From Caulobacterales bacterium (GTDB lineage: Bacteria; Pseudomonadota; Alphaproteobacteria; Caulobacterales; Parvularculaceae): a stretch of DNA of 64,000 bases. The notes under the pieces were generated by a model. The model saw only the letters and a list, made by a program, of their open reading frames with translations, did no database searches and had not been told where the DNA came from. Below, in pieces: positions 17,378 through 26,369 of the stretch. The translations under genes were made by a program, and so were the position numbers. Every line of letters begins with the position of its first letter. Position 1 is the first letter of the stretch. The stretch lies in the NCBI GenBank assembly GCA_020638525.1, contig JACKIL010000006.1, positions 62,001 to 126,000 on the forward strand, read 5' to 3'.

Positions 17378-19564
17378 ATGCCCATGCGAATTCTGACCCT
17401 GACGACGCTGTATCCAAATGAAGCGCAACCTTCACATGGCGTATTCGTGGAAAACCGCCTGCGCGCCTTCGCCGACCGGCATCCTGGTGCAGAGATTCGT
17501 GTCATCGCGCCGGTTCCGTGGGTCCCTTCAGTAGCCGGGTGGATTGGAAAATACGGTGAATATGCTCGCGCCCCCAGAACCGAATCCCGGCGCGGGTTCG
17601 AACTGCGGCACCCTCGATATTTCATTCCACCGAAGATCGGCATGACCTATGCCGCGCAAGCATTGGAGAAATGTTTCTATCGAGAGGCGCGCCGGTTACT
17701 TCGCGAAGGGTGGGATTTCGACCTGATCGATGCTCATTATCTTTACCCGGATGGGATCGCCGCCGTTCGTGCGGCGCATCGCCTTGGCAAACCAGTCGTA
17801 ATTACGGCGCGAGGCACAGACGTAAATCTACTTCCCAATTTTCCGCGCCAGCGGAAAATGATCATGGAGGCGGTTCGCGACGCAAACGCTGTCATCACCG
17901 TCGCCGCGGCTCTTAAGGATGAGCTCGTCCGGCTGGGCGCGCCGAACGAAAAGATCAGCGTACTACGCAACGGCGTCGACCTTTCCCTCTTCCGCCCTCT
18001 TGATCGGAATGAGATCCGACGCCGACTCAACCTTTCCGGCGACGTAATCGCAAGCGTTGGCCATCTCATTGAACGCAAAGGGCATGACCTTGTCATCGAG
18101 GCGATTAAAAGCCTGCCTGAGGCGACGCTACTGATCGTCGGTGAAGGCGAAGAGCGTGCGGCCTTGGCTGCGCTCGCACATCGACTAGGTGTCGAAGACC
18201 GCGTGCGCTTCCTCGGCAAGGTCGCGCACGAAAAGCTTGCAGAGATCTATAACGCCGCGGACGCACTCGCACTCGCCTCATCGCGTGAAGGATGGCCCAA
18301 CGTGCTTCTGGAGGCGATGGCGTGCGGCACGCAGGCCGTCGCAACGCCGGTATGGGGATCAGGAGAGGTCATCACTGCGCCGGAAGCCGGCGGATTGGCC
18401 TCAGAACGCTCGGCTAACGCAATGGCGGAGGCCCTTCGTACAGCGCTCTCAACACGGCCGAGCCGTGAAGCGACTCGCGCCTACGCTGAACGTTTCTCCT
18501 GGAACGAAACATCCGATCGCCTGCAGAGTATTTTCGAAGATGTCGCAGAGAATGCACGCGCCGCGCGGGCGGTGAAGACATGCCGCATTCAACCTGTGTT
18601 TCAAAATTCTAAGCCGCGCCTGATCGTTACAATCGATACGGAAGAGGCTTTTGATTGGTCGCGCTTTGATGCGCCGGCATATTCAGTAAGCCCGCCAGAG
18701 CACATCGACCGTTTCCAGTCGCTCGCGGCGTCATTTGGCGCCAATCCCCTCTACTTTCTGACTCAGCCGATCATTAACGATGCAGCACTTGCTGACTACT
18801 TTCGCAAAGCGGTCAAGGATGGCGTGCTTGACCTTGGTCTTCATCTCCACCAATGGGTGACGCCGCCGCTAGGCGGTTTCGAAGGTGCGTATTATTCTTT
18901 TCAATGCAATCTTCCGCCAGAATTGCATGCGCGCAAACTCAGATCGCTTGCATCCGCATTTGAAGCGGCGTTCGGATACAGAGCACGCGCACACAGGGCC
19001 GGCCGATACGGAATTTCACTCCCCGCCTATCGACAGCTCGCAGAGATTGGCGTCGATCTCGACTTCAGCCCCAGCGTGGGATTTGATTTCTCGGGCGAGG
19101 GAGGGCCGGATTTCGCCTCCATGTCGAACAAGCCGTTCGAAGTTGATCTTCCCGGCGCCCGTTCAATCTATGTAACTCCAGTATGCGGATTTCGAGTTAT
19201 GCGAGCGACCAAATGGATCTCGCCAGAAGCGCAAGAGCCGGGCTTTGCGCCTCGCCGTTCGCCTCCATTGGCCGCATTCACTTGGCCTGCCCGCTTGACT
19301 TGCGAGGGCGCTGATCTCGCAAGTCTCAAGCGGCTGACAAAGAAGTTCATTGCGCGCGGAACGCCAGTTCTGACATTCAGCCTCCACTCTACAACGATGA
19401 CGCCGGGTGCGAATCCCTACGCTGCGGATGACGCAAGCGTCGCCGCGAACCTTACCTTGTGCCGAGATTACTTTTCCTTTTTCCGGGACGAGCTCGGCGG
19501 CGAGTTCCTTTCCGTCGATGACCTTGCAGCCGCTTACCAGCGCTTAACCTTAACCAGTCTTTAA
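17378..19564 (+). CDS. Fusion of GT4 glycosyltransferase and WalW-like polysaccharide deacetylase domain
   Basis: A 728-residue two-domain protein. Residues 1-395 are a GT4 glycosyltransferase: an N-terminal acceptor half, VGHLIERKGHD at the hinge, and the EGWPNVLLEAMACG motif with E304 and E312 in E-x7-E spacing. Residues 412-720 look like a CE4/NodB-fold deacetylase of the WalW-like kind: IDTEEAFDW (D420, E422), HLHQW (H489, H491), RAGRYG (540-545) and SLHSTT (H670). It would add a sugar and deacetylate the same glycan. It is transcribed away from the EPS operon and probably serves the same polymer. The start ATG at 17378 follows a weak ribosome site. No signal peptide is seen. Confidence 0.85.
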   Translation: MPMRILTLTTLYPNEAQPSHGVFVENRLRAFADRHPGAEIRVIAPVPWVPSVAGWIGKYGEYARAPRTESRRGFELRHPRYFIPPKIGMTYAAQALEKCFYREARRLLREGWDFDLIDAHYLYPDGIAAVRAAHRLGKPVVITARGTDVNLLPNFPRQRKMIMEAVRDANAVITVAAALKDELVRLGAPNEKISVLRNGVDLSLFRPLDRNEIRRRLNLSGDVIASVGHLIERKGHDLVIEAIKSLPEATLLIVGEGEERAALAALAHRLGVEDRVRFLGKVAHEKLAEIYNAADALALASSREGWPNVLLEAMACGTQAVATPVWGSGEVITAPEAGGLASERSANAMAEALRTALSTRPSREATRAYAERFSWNETSDRLQSIFEDVAENARAARAVKTCRIQPVFQNSKPRLIVTIDTEEAFDWSRFDAPAYSVSPPEHIDRFQSLAASFGANPLYFLTQPIINDAALADYFRKAVKDGVLDLGLHLHQWVTPPLGGFEGAYYSFQCNLPPELHARKLRSLASAFEAAFGYRARAHRAGRYGISLPAYRQLAEIGVDLDFSPSVGFDFSGEGGPDFASMSNKPFEVDLPGARSIYVTPVCGFRVMRATKWISPEAQEPGFAPRRSPPLAAFTWPARLTCEGADLASLKRLTKKFIARGTPVLTFSLHSTTMTPGANPYAADDASVAANLTLCRDYFSFFRDELGGEFLSVDDLAAAYQRLTLTSL
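19550..19564 (+). promoter_or_regulatory. CtrA box (TTAA-N7-TTAA) upstream of the FliO-like gene
   Basis: TTAACC, five bases, TTAA: a full CtrA consensus. It overlaps the stop codon of the preceding gene and lies 49 nt before the GTG start of the FliO-like gene. CtrA drives early flagellar genes in Caulobacter and relatives, which fits the downstream gene. Confidence 0.65.
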
Positions 19565-19613
19565 ACTTGAGCCGCTAATTCTTCCGAGAATTCGCTTCAA
19601 GGGGCCGAGATCC

Positions 19614-19991
19614 GTGGACGCTGGCGATCTCTCTCGTGTGTTCTTCGCCTTCGTAACCGTTCTCGGTTTCATCGGCGCAGCCGCGCTCATCGTTCGAAAG
19701 TCCGGCATAGCGTCCGGCGCGATGGCGCTTGCGAAGACTCGTCGCCTTCAGATTATCGAAACGCTTCCTCTAGATGCGCGTCGTCGTATCGCAATTATCC
19801 GCTGTGACGGGCGCGAGCACCTTTTGGTTCTCGGACAAAGCAGCGAAACTGTAATCGACGCCGATATTCCTGCCATGGCGGTGCTAACTGAAAACGCTAC
19901 GGAACCTACGCCGTTCGTAATGGCCCAGACATTTTCTTTTTTGAAGAAAAGCGTGTTTACGCGCGACGCTGAGAAGCCCCACGCCGCCTGA
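19614..19991 (+). CDS. fliO: FliO-like flagellar biosynthetic protein
   Basis: A 125-residue protein with one N-terminal membrane helix (about 9-27) and a small soluble beta domain (LQIIETLPLDARRRIAIIRCDGREHLLVLG) typical of FliO/MopB. FliO helps assemble the FliPQR core of the flagellar export gate. The start is GTG at 19614 behind AAGGGG. The C-terminal tail after about residue 90 is unconserved. No other flagellar gene is in the window, so it stands alone here, as in some Caulobacterales-like genomes. The CtrA box upstream strengthens the assignment. Confidence 0.75.
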   Translation: MDAGDLSRVFFAFVTVLGFIGAAALIVRKSGIASGAMALAKTRRLQIIETLPLDARRRIAIIRCDGREHLLVLGQSSETVIDADIPAMAVLTENATEPTPFVMAQTFSFLKKSVFTRDAEKPHAA

Positions 19992-20005
19992 CCTGCATGT
20001 CAGGC
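19986..20005. terminator. Short hairpin between convergent fliO and sufA
   Basis: A 7-bp perfect stem GCCTGAC/GTCAGGC with a 6-base loop spans the two convergent stop codons. There is no U-tract; a weak shared terminator is possible. Confidence 0.35.
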
Positions 20006-20365
20006 ATCCAATTTCGCTGGAACGATTGTCACGCTTTCTCCGCATCCACAGGCGTCAGTCTGATTTGGGTTATTGAAGACAAACCGCTGCGACAGCTTTT
20101 CTGTAACAAAATCGATCTGTGTACCGATGAGGAAGAGGATAGCCTTCGGATCAATCATAATCTTGACGCCGTTGTCTTCAACGACTTCATCCAACGGCGC
20201 AGCTTCGGTCGCATAGCTCATCGTGTATTCCATACCGGCGCAGCCGCCGTTCTTCACACCAATCTTGACGCCTATATATTTCTCGTCTGCTGCGCCCATA
20301 ATTTCACGCATGCGCTCAGCCGCAGCATCGGTCAGAGTCACGACTTTCGGACGCGGTCTAGCCAT
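20000..20365 (-). CDS. sufA: Fe-S assembly A-type carrier protein (SufA/IscA/ErpA family)
   Basis: A 121-residue A-type carrier that delivers Fe-S clusters to apoproteins. The three family cysteines are present: one in NGGCAGMEY and two in the C-terminal CGCGES. The ATG at 20365 is preceded by GTGGAG; a GTG six codons earlier is part of that ribosome site. It is the last gene of the SUF operon, 84 nt after sufT. Confidence 0.93.
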   Translation of the reverse strand: MARPRPKVVTLTDAAAERMREIMGAADEKYIGVKIGVKNGGCAGMEYTMSYATEAAPLDEVVEDNGVKIMIDPKAILFLIGTQIDFVTEKLSQRFVFNNPNQTDACGCGESVTIVPAKLDA

Positions 20366-20449
20366 AATAATTTTCTCCACCACAGCGAATGAGCTGTCAG
20401 GGTAGTCTTTAGATATGTGCGCAAGGCAAGTTCGCCAAGCCCATTCCGA

Positions 20450-20860
20450 TCACATCCACCCGAGTTCAAGCCTTGCCTCATCGGACATTTTCGCCGGAGT
20501 CCACGGCGGCTCGAAGACCATATTTACTCTCACGTCTTCAACGCCTTCCACGCCCCTCACCGCCGCCTCAACCCAGCCCGGCATCTCACCCGCCACCGGG
20601 CAGCCCGGCGCCGTCAACGTCATGTCGATCGTCAGCACGCGCTCATCCGAAAGATCAACCTTGTAAACGAGACCGAGTTCGTAAATGTCCACCGGAATCT
20701 CTGGATCGAAAACTGTCTTCAGCGCCCGGATGACATCGCCTGTAATCCGCCCGAGCTCTTCAGCAGGAATTGAAGACGGCACGCCGATTTCCGCCTGCTG
20801 GCGCTCAGCTGCCGTTTCTTCCCTCGGCTGCACGTCGATGAAATCTCGCCTGTCGCTCAT
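20450..20860 (-). CDS. sufT: SUF system protein SufT (DUF59/MIP18 family)
   Basis: A 136-residue protein whose C-terminal 100 residues form a DUF59 domain: DVIRALKTVFDPEIPVDIYELGLVY, TLTAPGCPVAGEMPGWVE with the conserved cysteine, and MVFEPPWTPAKMSDEARLELG. SufT helps Fe-S maturation, mainly under high cluster demand. The start at 20860 lies 4 nt after the sufS stop and has only a weak ribosome site, so it likely relies on coupling. Confidence 0.92.
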   Translation of the reverse strand: MSDRRDFIDVQPREETAAERQQAEIGVPSSIPAEELGRITGDVIRALKTVFDPEIPVDIYELGLVYKVDLSDERVLTIDMTLTAPGCPVAGEMPGWVEAAVRGVEGVEDVRVNMVFEPPWTPAKMSDEARLELGWM

Positions 20861-20864
20861 GTTT

Positions 20865-22100
20865 TCAACCCAACATCTTATGCGTCTTGTGAAGCCCTTC
20901 GATGAGAGCTTCCACATCGTCACTGTCGTTATAGATGGCGAATGAAGCGCGCGCCGTCGCACTCACGCCTAAGCGTTTCATCAATGGCTGCGCGCAATGG
21001 TGCCCAGCGCGAACAGCAACGCCCATTCGGTCAAGAATCGCCGAAACATCATGCGGATGCGCGCCATCCACGTTGAAAGCGATGATCGGCGCTTTGCCTC
21101 GTGCTTGCCCATAAAGCTTGACGAAGTTGAGCTTGCGCAATTCTTCGAGCGCACACGCTGTAAGGCGCGCTTCATGAGAAGCGATTGAAGCTACGCCCTT
21201 CTTCATCATCCATTCAAGCGCAGCGCCAAGCCCTATCGCTTCGAGTATCGGCGGCGTCCCCGCTTCAAAGCGATGCGGCGGATCATTGTAAGTCACTGCT
21301 TCTGTCGTAACAACATCGATCATTTCGCCGCCGCCACGGAAAGGTGGAAGCCGCTTCAGCACATCCAGCCGTCCATAGAGAACGCCGATGCCTGTCGGGC
21401 CATAAAGCTTATGGCCAGTCATCGCGAGGAGGTCGCATCCGATATCCTGAACATTAACAGCGCCGTGAACCGCAGCCTGACAACCATCAAAGAGCGCCAA
21501 CGCACCGTTTTCATGCGCAATTCTCGTCAGCTCTTTTGCAGGCGTGGCCAGCCCCAACACATTTGACATCGCAGAAATAGCGACAATTTTGGTGCGCTTT
21601 GAGAAAGCGGCGCGATAGGCATCAAGGTCGATTTCTCCGTCGTCAGAAATATCGACCCATTTCAGAACCGCACCTTTTCGCTCGCGCAGAAGATGCCACG
21701 GCACAATATTCGAGTGGTGCTCCATCACTGAAAGGATGATTTCATCGCCCTCGCCAATCTGCGAAGCGCCGAGCGCGTAGGCGACAAGATTGATCGAGTC
21801 CGTTCCGCCGGACGTAAAAACGATCTCATCGACTGAGGCCGCGTTCAGGAACTTTGCTGCTGTCGTGCGTGCAGCTTCGTACGCCGCCGTAGACTCATTG
21901 GAGAGCAAGTGGAGGCCGCGATGAACATTTGCGTATGAATGCTCCATCGCCTGTGCCATTGCGTCGATAACGGCGCGCGGCTTTTGTGCGGAGGCCGCGT
22001 TGTCGAGATAGACGAGGCGCTTTCCATACGCCTCTCGCGAGAGAATCGGGAATTCCTCTCGAACGGCCGCCATATCAAAATGCTGAAGCCGGCCGGTCAT
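20865..22100 (-). CDS. sufS: Cysteine desulfurase SufS (type II)
   Basis: PLP enzyme of 411 residues that takes sulfur from cysteine for Fe-S assembly. It shows the LDNAASAQKP start block, SGGTDSINL, SVMEHHSN, MTGHKLYGPTG (the PLP lysine) and RAGHHCAQP with the active-site cysteine near the C-terminus. The usual VDGAQ is FDGCQ here. The ATG at 22100 overlaps the sufD stop (ATGA); a methionine six codons earlier is less likely. No SufE or SufU partner is encoded in the window. Confidence 0.95.
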   Translation of the reverse strand: MTGRLQHFDMAAVREEFPILSREAYGKRLVYLDNAASAQKPRAVIDAMAQAMEHSYANVHRGLHLLSNESTAAYEAARTTAAKFLNAASVDEIVFTSGGTDSINLVAYALGASQIGEGDEIILSVMEHHSNIVPWHLLRERKGAVLKWVDISDDGEIDLDAYRAAFSKRTKIVAISAMSNVLGLATPAKELTRIAHENGALALFDGCQAAVHGAVNVQDIGCDLLAMTGHKLYGPTGIGVLYGRLDVLKRLPPFRGGGEMIDVVTTEAVTYNDPPHRFEAGTPPILEAIGLGAALEWMMKKGVASIASHEARLTACALEELRKLNFVKLYGQARGKAPIIAFNVDGAHPHDVSAILDRMGVAVRAGHHCAQPLMKRLGVSATARASFAIYNDSDDVEALIEGLHKTHKMLG

Positions 22101-23329
22101 TTCCCCGCCTCCAGCCAACGAGCGATCCGAGTGCGGAAGGTGCGCTCTATCGCCGGATGCGGCATGGCGTCAAACGCTTCCCCGAGAAAAGCTTCGGTCA
22201 ACAGCGCGCGCGCAGCAGCGTCGTCTAGACCGCGGCTCTTGATATAGAAAAGCGCAGCGTCGTCGAGTGCGCCAACCGTCGACCCATGCGCGCATTCCAC
22301 ATCATCAGCATAGATCTCAAGCTCCGGTTTGTGGCGCGCTTCAGCGAAGTCCGACAGCAAGAGCGCATTGACGCTCATTCGAGCGTCCGTCTTCTGAGCG
22401 CCACGCGCGACAAGGAACTTTCCCTGAAAAACGCCGTCCGCTTTGTCCTTCAGCGCGGATTTATGGAGCTGCCGCGTCGTGCAACCCTTCGCCCGATGAT
22501 CAATCTGACTAGTAACATCCGCATGGCGCATTCCGCAAAGCATGGAAGCGCTACGCAAATCCGCCTGAGCGTCTTCCCCGCCAAGCGCGATACGGGATTC
22601 GATCCTCACAATCCTGGCCCCAAGAAGAAGAGCGGTTTGGTGGAATTTGGACATCGTCTCGGCGGCAACAGCGCAAAGCGCCGTTTCCACGCCGTCGTCA
22701 GAGCCATTCTGAAGAACTAACCTCTCGACGCTCGCCCCGCTTTCAATCGAGAACTCCGTGACGCTGTTCGAGAAATACCGCCCGACGCCATCAAAGCTCT
22801 CAATGATTGTAACTTTGCTGCAGGCCCCGACCTTGACCGTGACGCGTTGATGGATGGCGCCGCCGCCCGCAATTCGGCGGATAAGCAACGGTTTCTCGAC
22901 GCTCGCGCCTTCAGCGACATTGATCGCGATGGTTTCGTCAGTATTGAGAAACGCAAGATTGGCAAGAGGATGGTTCGACGCCAGCTCCGAGAGTGGACCG
23001 CCCTGCGGCGTGCACGAAATTGTGACGCCCGCAGGCGCTTCGCCTGACCATTCCGCCGCGCCGTTCATGATCGTAATTTCGAAAGCGCCAAGGCCGCCAA
23101 AGATAGAAGGCGCGATCACATCATTTGCTGCGGAAGCCGATGAGAGATCGTCACGAAGGTTGGCGCGAATATCCGTCCACTTCCAGGCTTCGATGCGTCG
23201 ATGAGGCAACCCGGTCTTTGAAAATGCTTCGAGCGCCGCGCTTTGCGCCGGCGACAGCGCACGAGCGCGCGCTGCGGCGACTAAACCCGCTTCAAACGCC
23301 GTTGGATTAAGAAGAAGCGCCTTCGCCAT
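22097..23329 (-). CDS. sufD: Fe-S scaffold protein SufD
   Basis: A 410-residue SufBD-family protein that pairs with SufB in the SufBC2D scaffold. The N-terminal helical part (RIEAWKWTDIRANLRDD) and the C-terminal beta-helix with KDKADGVFQGKFLVARGAQKTDARM and ECAHGSTVGALDDAALFYIKSRGL are typical. The start overlaps the sufC stop (TAATG) and its stop overlaps sufS (ATGA), implying tight translational coupling. Confidence 0.95.
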   Translation of the reverse strand: MAKALLLNPTAFEAGLVAAARARALSPAQSAALEAFSKTGLPHRRIEAWKWTDIRANLRDDLSSASAANDVIAPSIFGGLGAFEITIMNGAAEWSGEAPAGVTISCTPQGGPLSELASNHPLANLAFLNTDETIAINVAEGASVEKPLLIRRIAGGGAIHQRVTVKVGACSKVTIIESFDGVGRYFSNSVTEFSIESGASVERLVLQNGSDDGVETALCAVAAETMSKFHQTALLLGARIVRIESRIALGGEDAQADLRSASMLCGMRHADVTSQIDHRAKGCTTRQLHKSALKDKADGVFQGKFLVARGAQKTDARMSVNALLLSDFAEARHKPELEIYADDVECAHGSTVGALDDAALFYIKSRGLDDAAARALLTEAFLGEAFDAMPHPAIERTFRTRIARWLEAGK

Positions 23330-24075
23330 TACGCCGCCTTGATGAACTGGTCGTAGCCGGACTTTTCAAGCTCAGCCGCAAGCTCCGGTCCGCCCGATTT
23401 GACGATCCTGCCAGCAGCGAGAATGTGGACGCGGTCCGGTTTGATATAATCCAGCAGCCGTTGATAGTGGGTGATGACAAGAAACCCGCGATCCGGTGCA
23501 CGCAATGAATTGACCACTTCGCCAACCATCTTCAGCGCATCGATGTCAAGACCGGAATCAGTTTCGTCCATGATGACGAAACGCGGCTGGAACAGTGCAA
23601 GCTGCAGCATCTCCATGCGCTTCTTCTCGCCGCCAGAAAAACCGACATTGAATGGGCGCTTCAATTTCTCGTCCGAGAGGCCCACAAGCTTACCCTTCTC
23701 CCGAATGAGCTTCAGGAAGTCCGCAGCCGATACTTCTTCTTCGCCGCGCGTCTTTCGCTGCGCATTGAGCGCCGTGCGGATGAAGTTCATCGTGGCTACG
23801 CCTGGAATCTCCATCGGGTTCTGAAAGGAAAGAAAAACGCCCTTCGCAGCACGTTCATTGGCCGCCAATTGAAGTAGATTTTCACCTTCGAGCGTCACGT
23901 CGCCCGCTGTAACCTCGTAATCTTCCCTACCGGCAAGCGTGAAAGATAGCGTCGACTTGCCTGAACCATTCGGGCCCATCACCGCGTGCACCTCGCCAGC
24001 AGGGACCTCAAGGCTAAGCCCCTTCAGAATTTCATGTCCGCCAACGGCGACATGCAGATCTTCGATCTTCAGCAT
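23329..24075 (-). CDS. sufC: Fe-S assembly ATPase SufC
   Basis: A 248-residue ABC ATPase of the SUF scaffold. Walker A is GPNGSGKS, the Q-loop is SFQNPMEIPG, the ABC signature is FSGGEKKR and Walker B is VIMDETDSGLD. It binds SufB and SufD and powers cluster assembly; it is not a transporter. It begins one base after the stop of the cupin gene. Confidence 0.97.
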   Translation of the reverse strand: MLKIEDLHVAVGGHEILKGLSLEVPAGEVHAVMGPNGSGKSTLSFTLAGREDYEVTAGDVTLEGENLLQLAANERAAKGVFLSFQNPMEIPGVATMNFIRTALNAQRKTRGEEEVSAADFLKLIREKGKLVGLSDEKLKRPFNVGFSGGEKKRMEMLQLALFQPRFVIMDETDSGLDIDALKMVGEVVNSLRAPDRGFLVITHYQRLLDYIKPDRVHILAAGRIVKSGGPELAAELEKSGYDQFIKAA

Positions 24076-24076
24076 G

Positions 24077-24448
24077 CTAGTCCTTCACAGCCTTCTTCGG
24101 CTCAACGATGATGTAAGTTGTGGTCGTCTCGCCGATATTCGTCACTTCATGCCACTCGACGCCTGCGCTCCACCAGGTCGAACCGGTTTGAGTGTCGACG
24201 TCGCGCACGCCGTCCTTATCGGTAATGCGCATCTTTCCTCCGGCGAGGATGTAACCGAAATGGGGCGCGTGAAAGTGCCGCTCATGGCCGCCGCCGGGCG
24301 GAAAAGAACAGCGTAGCGCGCGTATTTCTTCGTTCTCGCGAAGCAGTTCGCAGACCTTCTCGCCGCGCCAGCCAGCTTCGAGCGGGTCAGGCAGCGACGC
24401 GGTCGGCGCATCCGCAAGAATGGAAGAAATGAGCAAAGCGGCCAGCAT
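24077..24448 (-). CDS. Exported cupin-domain protein inside the suf operon
   Basis: A 123-residue protein with a short N-terminal signal-like segment (LAALLISSILADA, about 2-14) and one cupin barrel. The metal-ligand pattern is visible: HERHFHAPHFGYILAGG (cupin motif 1) and WHEVTNIGE (motif 2). A mononuclear metal site is likely; the substrate is unknown. Start ATG 24448 lies 2 nt after the ridA-like stop, and its stop is 1 nt before sufC. Its insertion between sufB and sufC is unusual. An ATG eight codons upstream is possible but would spoil the signal. Confidence 0.78.
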   Translation of the reverse strand: MLAALLISSILADAPTASLPDPLEAGWRGEKVCELLRENEEIRALRCSFPPGGGHERHFHAPHFGYILAGGKMRITDKDGVRDVDTQTGSTWWSAGVEWHEVTNIGETTTTYIIVEPKKAVKD

Positions 24449-24450
24449 GA

Positions 24451-24888
24451 CTATTTCTTCACTGCGAGGCATTCGATCTCAAGGCCCGCGCCGACGGCCA
24501 GGCCATCGGCGCCAAGCGTTGATCGAGCCGGTTTGTCACCTGGAAAGAACTCCGCGTAGGCCTCGTTCATTTCGGCGAACTTCGACATATCATCGAGAAA
24601 CACCGTGCACTTCACGATGTCGGAAAGGTCAGCCCCGACGCGCGCGAGGGTCGTCTTATAGTTCTCAAATATTTGCCGAGTTTCCGCACCTACGCCGCCT
24701 TCAACGATCGACGTTCCCCCCGGTTTGCGTCCGATCTCGCCCGAAAGATAAATCGTATCTCCAACGACGACGGCTGAAGAAAACGGAAGATTGTCGGGAA
24801 GCGACGGGTCACGATCGTAACTACGCTTCTCCCCGCCGCATGCTGAAACTGTTGCCGCCGCGACAGCTAAGATTAATAAGCGATGCAT
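24451..24888 (-). CDS. RidA-family (YjgF) lipoprotein inside the suf operon
   Basis: A 145-residue Rid-family protein with a lipoprotein signal (lipobox VSAC, C17). The Rid fold shows in AVVVGDTIYLSGEIG, CTVFLDDMSKFAEMN, and PARSTLGADGLAVGAGLEIE, whose arginine is the residue that binds the imine/enamine carboxylate in true RidA. RidA normally is cytosolic and removes reactive 2-aminoacrylate from PLP enzymes; here it appears exported. The start overlaps the sufB stop (TAATG). A periplasmic role is inferred from the signal only. Confidence 0.85.
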   Translation of the reverse strand: MHRLLILAVAAATVSACGGEKRSYDRDPSLPDNLPFSSAVVVGDTIYLSGEIGRKPGGTSIVEGGVGAETRQIFENYKTTLARVGADLSDIVKCTVFLDDMSKFAEMNEAYAEFFPGDKPARSTLGADGLAVGAGLEIECLAVKK

Positions 24889-26369
24889 TATCCGACGCTC
24901 CCTTCAAGACTGACGCTGACGAGCTTTTGCGCTTCAACGGCGAATTCCATTGGCAACGTCTGCAAGACGTCTTTGCAAAATCCGTTGACGAGCAGGGCGA
25001 CGGACTCTTCTTCCGAAAGGCCGCGCTGCTGACAATAAAAAAGCTGATCGTCTGAAAGACGAGAGGTCGTCGCCTCATGCTCCAAGATCGCCGTCGGATT
25101 CTTCGACTCGATATAGGGCACAGTATGCGCGCCGCACTGCGAACCTATGAGAAGAGAGTCGCACTGCGTGAAGTTTCGTGCGCCCTTCGCGTTCCGGTGA
25201 ATGTTGACAAGACCCCGATAGGTTGAGTTCGATTTGCCAGCGGAAATCCCTTTCGAGATTATTCGGGAGCGCGTGTTCACGCCGAGGTGAATCATCTTGG
25301 TGCCAGTATCGGCCTGCTGGTGGTTGTTTGTGATGGCGATGGAATAGAATTCGCCTTGCGAGCCTTCGCCTTTCAGAACACACGACGGGTATTTCCATGT
25401 AATCGCTGAACCGGTTTCAACTTGCGTCCACGAAACCTTCGAGTTCTTGCCCCGGCAATCGGCGCGCTTCGTCACGAAGTTATAAATCCCGCCCTTCCCG
25501 TCTTTGTCACCGGGGTACCAGTTCTGGACGGTGGAGTATTTGACCTCAGCCTCATCCTCCACGACGAGTTCGACCACAGCCGCATGAAGCTGATGCTCAT
25601 CGCGCATCGGCGCGGTGCAGCCTTCGAGATAGGAAACATATGCGCCCGGCGCAGCGACGATCAGCGTACGTTCAAACTGGCCAGTATTCGCCTCATTTAT
25701 CCGAAAGTAGGTCGAGAGCTCCATTGGACAACGAACGCCTGCAGGAACGTAAACAAATGTTCCATCCGAAAAGACGGCGGAATTCAGCGTTGCGAAAAAG
25801 TTGTCAGAAGCAGGAACGACCGTACCGAGATATTTCCGAACGAGCTCAGAATGTTCGCGCACCGCTTCAGAAATAGACATGAAGATGACGCCAGCCTTCT
25901 CAAGCTCCTTGCGAAAGGTTGTGGCGACGGAAACGGAATCAAAGACCGCATCGACGGCGACTTTTGGCGCGCCCTCAACGCCGAGCAGTATTTCAGCCTC
26001 TTTCAGCGGGATGCCGAGCTTTTCGAAGTCGGAGAGTATCTCCGGCGGCACATCCTCAATCGACTTGTATTTGGCGCCCGTTTTCGGCGCGGCATAGTAA
26101 TAGGCGTCTTGATAGTCGATGGCCGGATAGTGGAGCATCGCCCAATCCGGTTCTTCCATTTTCAGCCAGCGATTAAACGCTTCGAGACGCCATTCGAGAA
26201 GCCATTCCGGCTCTTCCTTCTTGGTTGAGATGAAACGAATTGTCTCCTCGCTCAGTCCTTTCGGAGCCTTCTCCGACTCGATTGCTGTCGTGAAGCCATA
26301 TTTGTAGGTCTCGAGAGCCTTGGCGGCTTCGATCGTCTCACGATCAATTCCCTCTTTGAATTCGCTCAT
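24888..26369 (-). CDS. sufB: Fe-S scaffold protein SufB
   Basis: A 493-residue SufB scaffold subunit. It carries the N-terminal [17 protein letters not shown] block, [21 protein letters not shown], the core C in [43 protein letters not shown] with the scaffold cysteines, and [23 protein letters not shown]. The ATG at 26369 overlaps the stop of the upstream desulfurase (ATGA); a frame extension to 26408 is not needed. It is the first scaffold gene of the operon. Confidence 0.97.
   Translation of the reverse strand: MSEFKEGIDRETIEAAKALETYKYGFTTAIESEKAPKGLSEETIRFISTKKEEPEWLLEWRLEAFNRWLKMEEPDWAMLHYPAIDYQDAYYYAAPKTGAKYKSIEDVPPEILSDFEKLGIPLKEAEILLGVEGAPKVAVDAVFDSVSVATTFRKELEKAGVIFMSISEAVREHSELVRKYLGTVVPASDNFFATLNSAVFSDGTFVYVPAGVRCPMELSTYFRINEANTGQFERTLIVAAPGAYVSYLEGCTAPMRDEHQLHAAVVELVVEDEAEVKYSTVQNWYPGDKDGKGGIYNFVTKRADCRGKNSKVSWTQVETGSAITWKYPSCVLKGEGSQGEFYSIAITNNHQQADTGTKMIHLGVNTRSRIISKGISAGKSNSTYRGLVNIHRNAKGARNFTQCDSLLIGSQCGAHTVPYIESKNPTAILEHEATTSRLSDDQLFYCQQRGLSEEESVALLVNGFCKDVLQTLPMEFAVEAQKLVSVSLEGSVG

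Noticed and set aside
17598..17620. GGGTTCGAACT string resembling a tRNA T-loop
   Set aside because: It lies inside the glycosyltransferase frame and no cloverleaf can be built around it.
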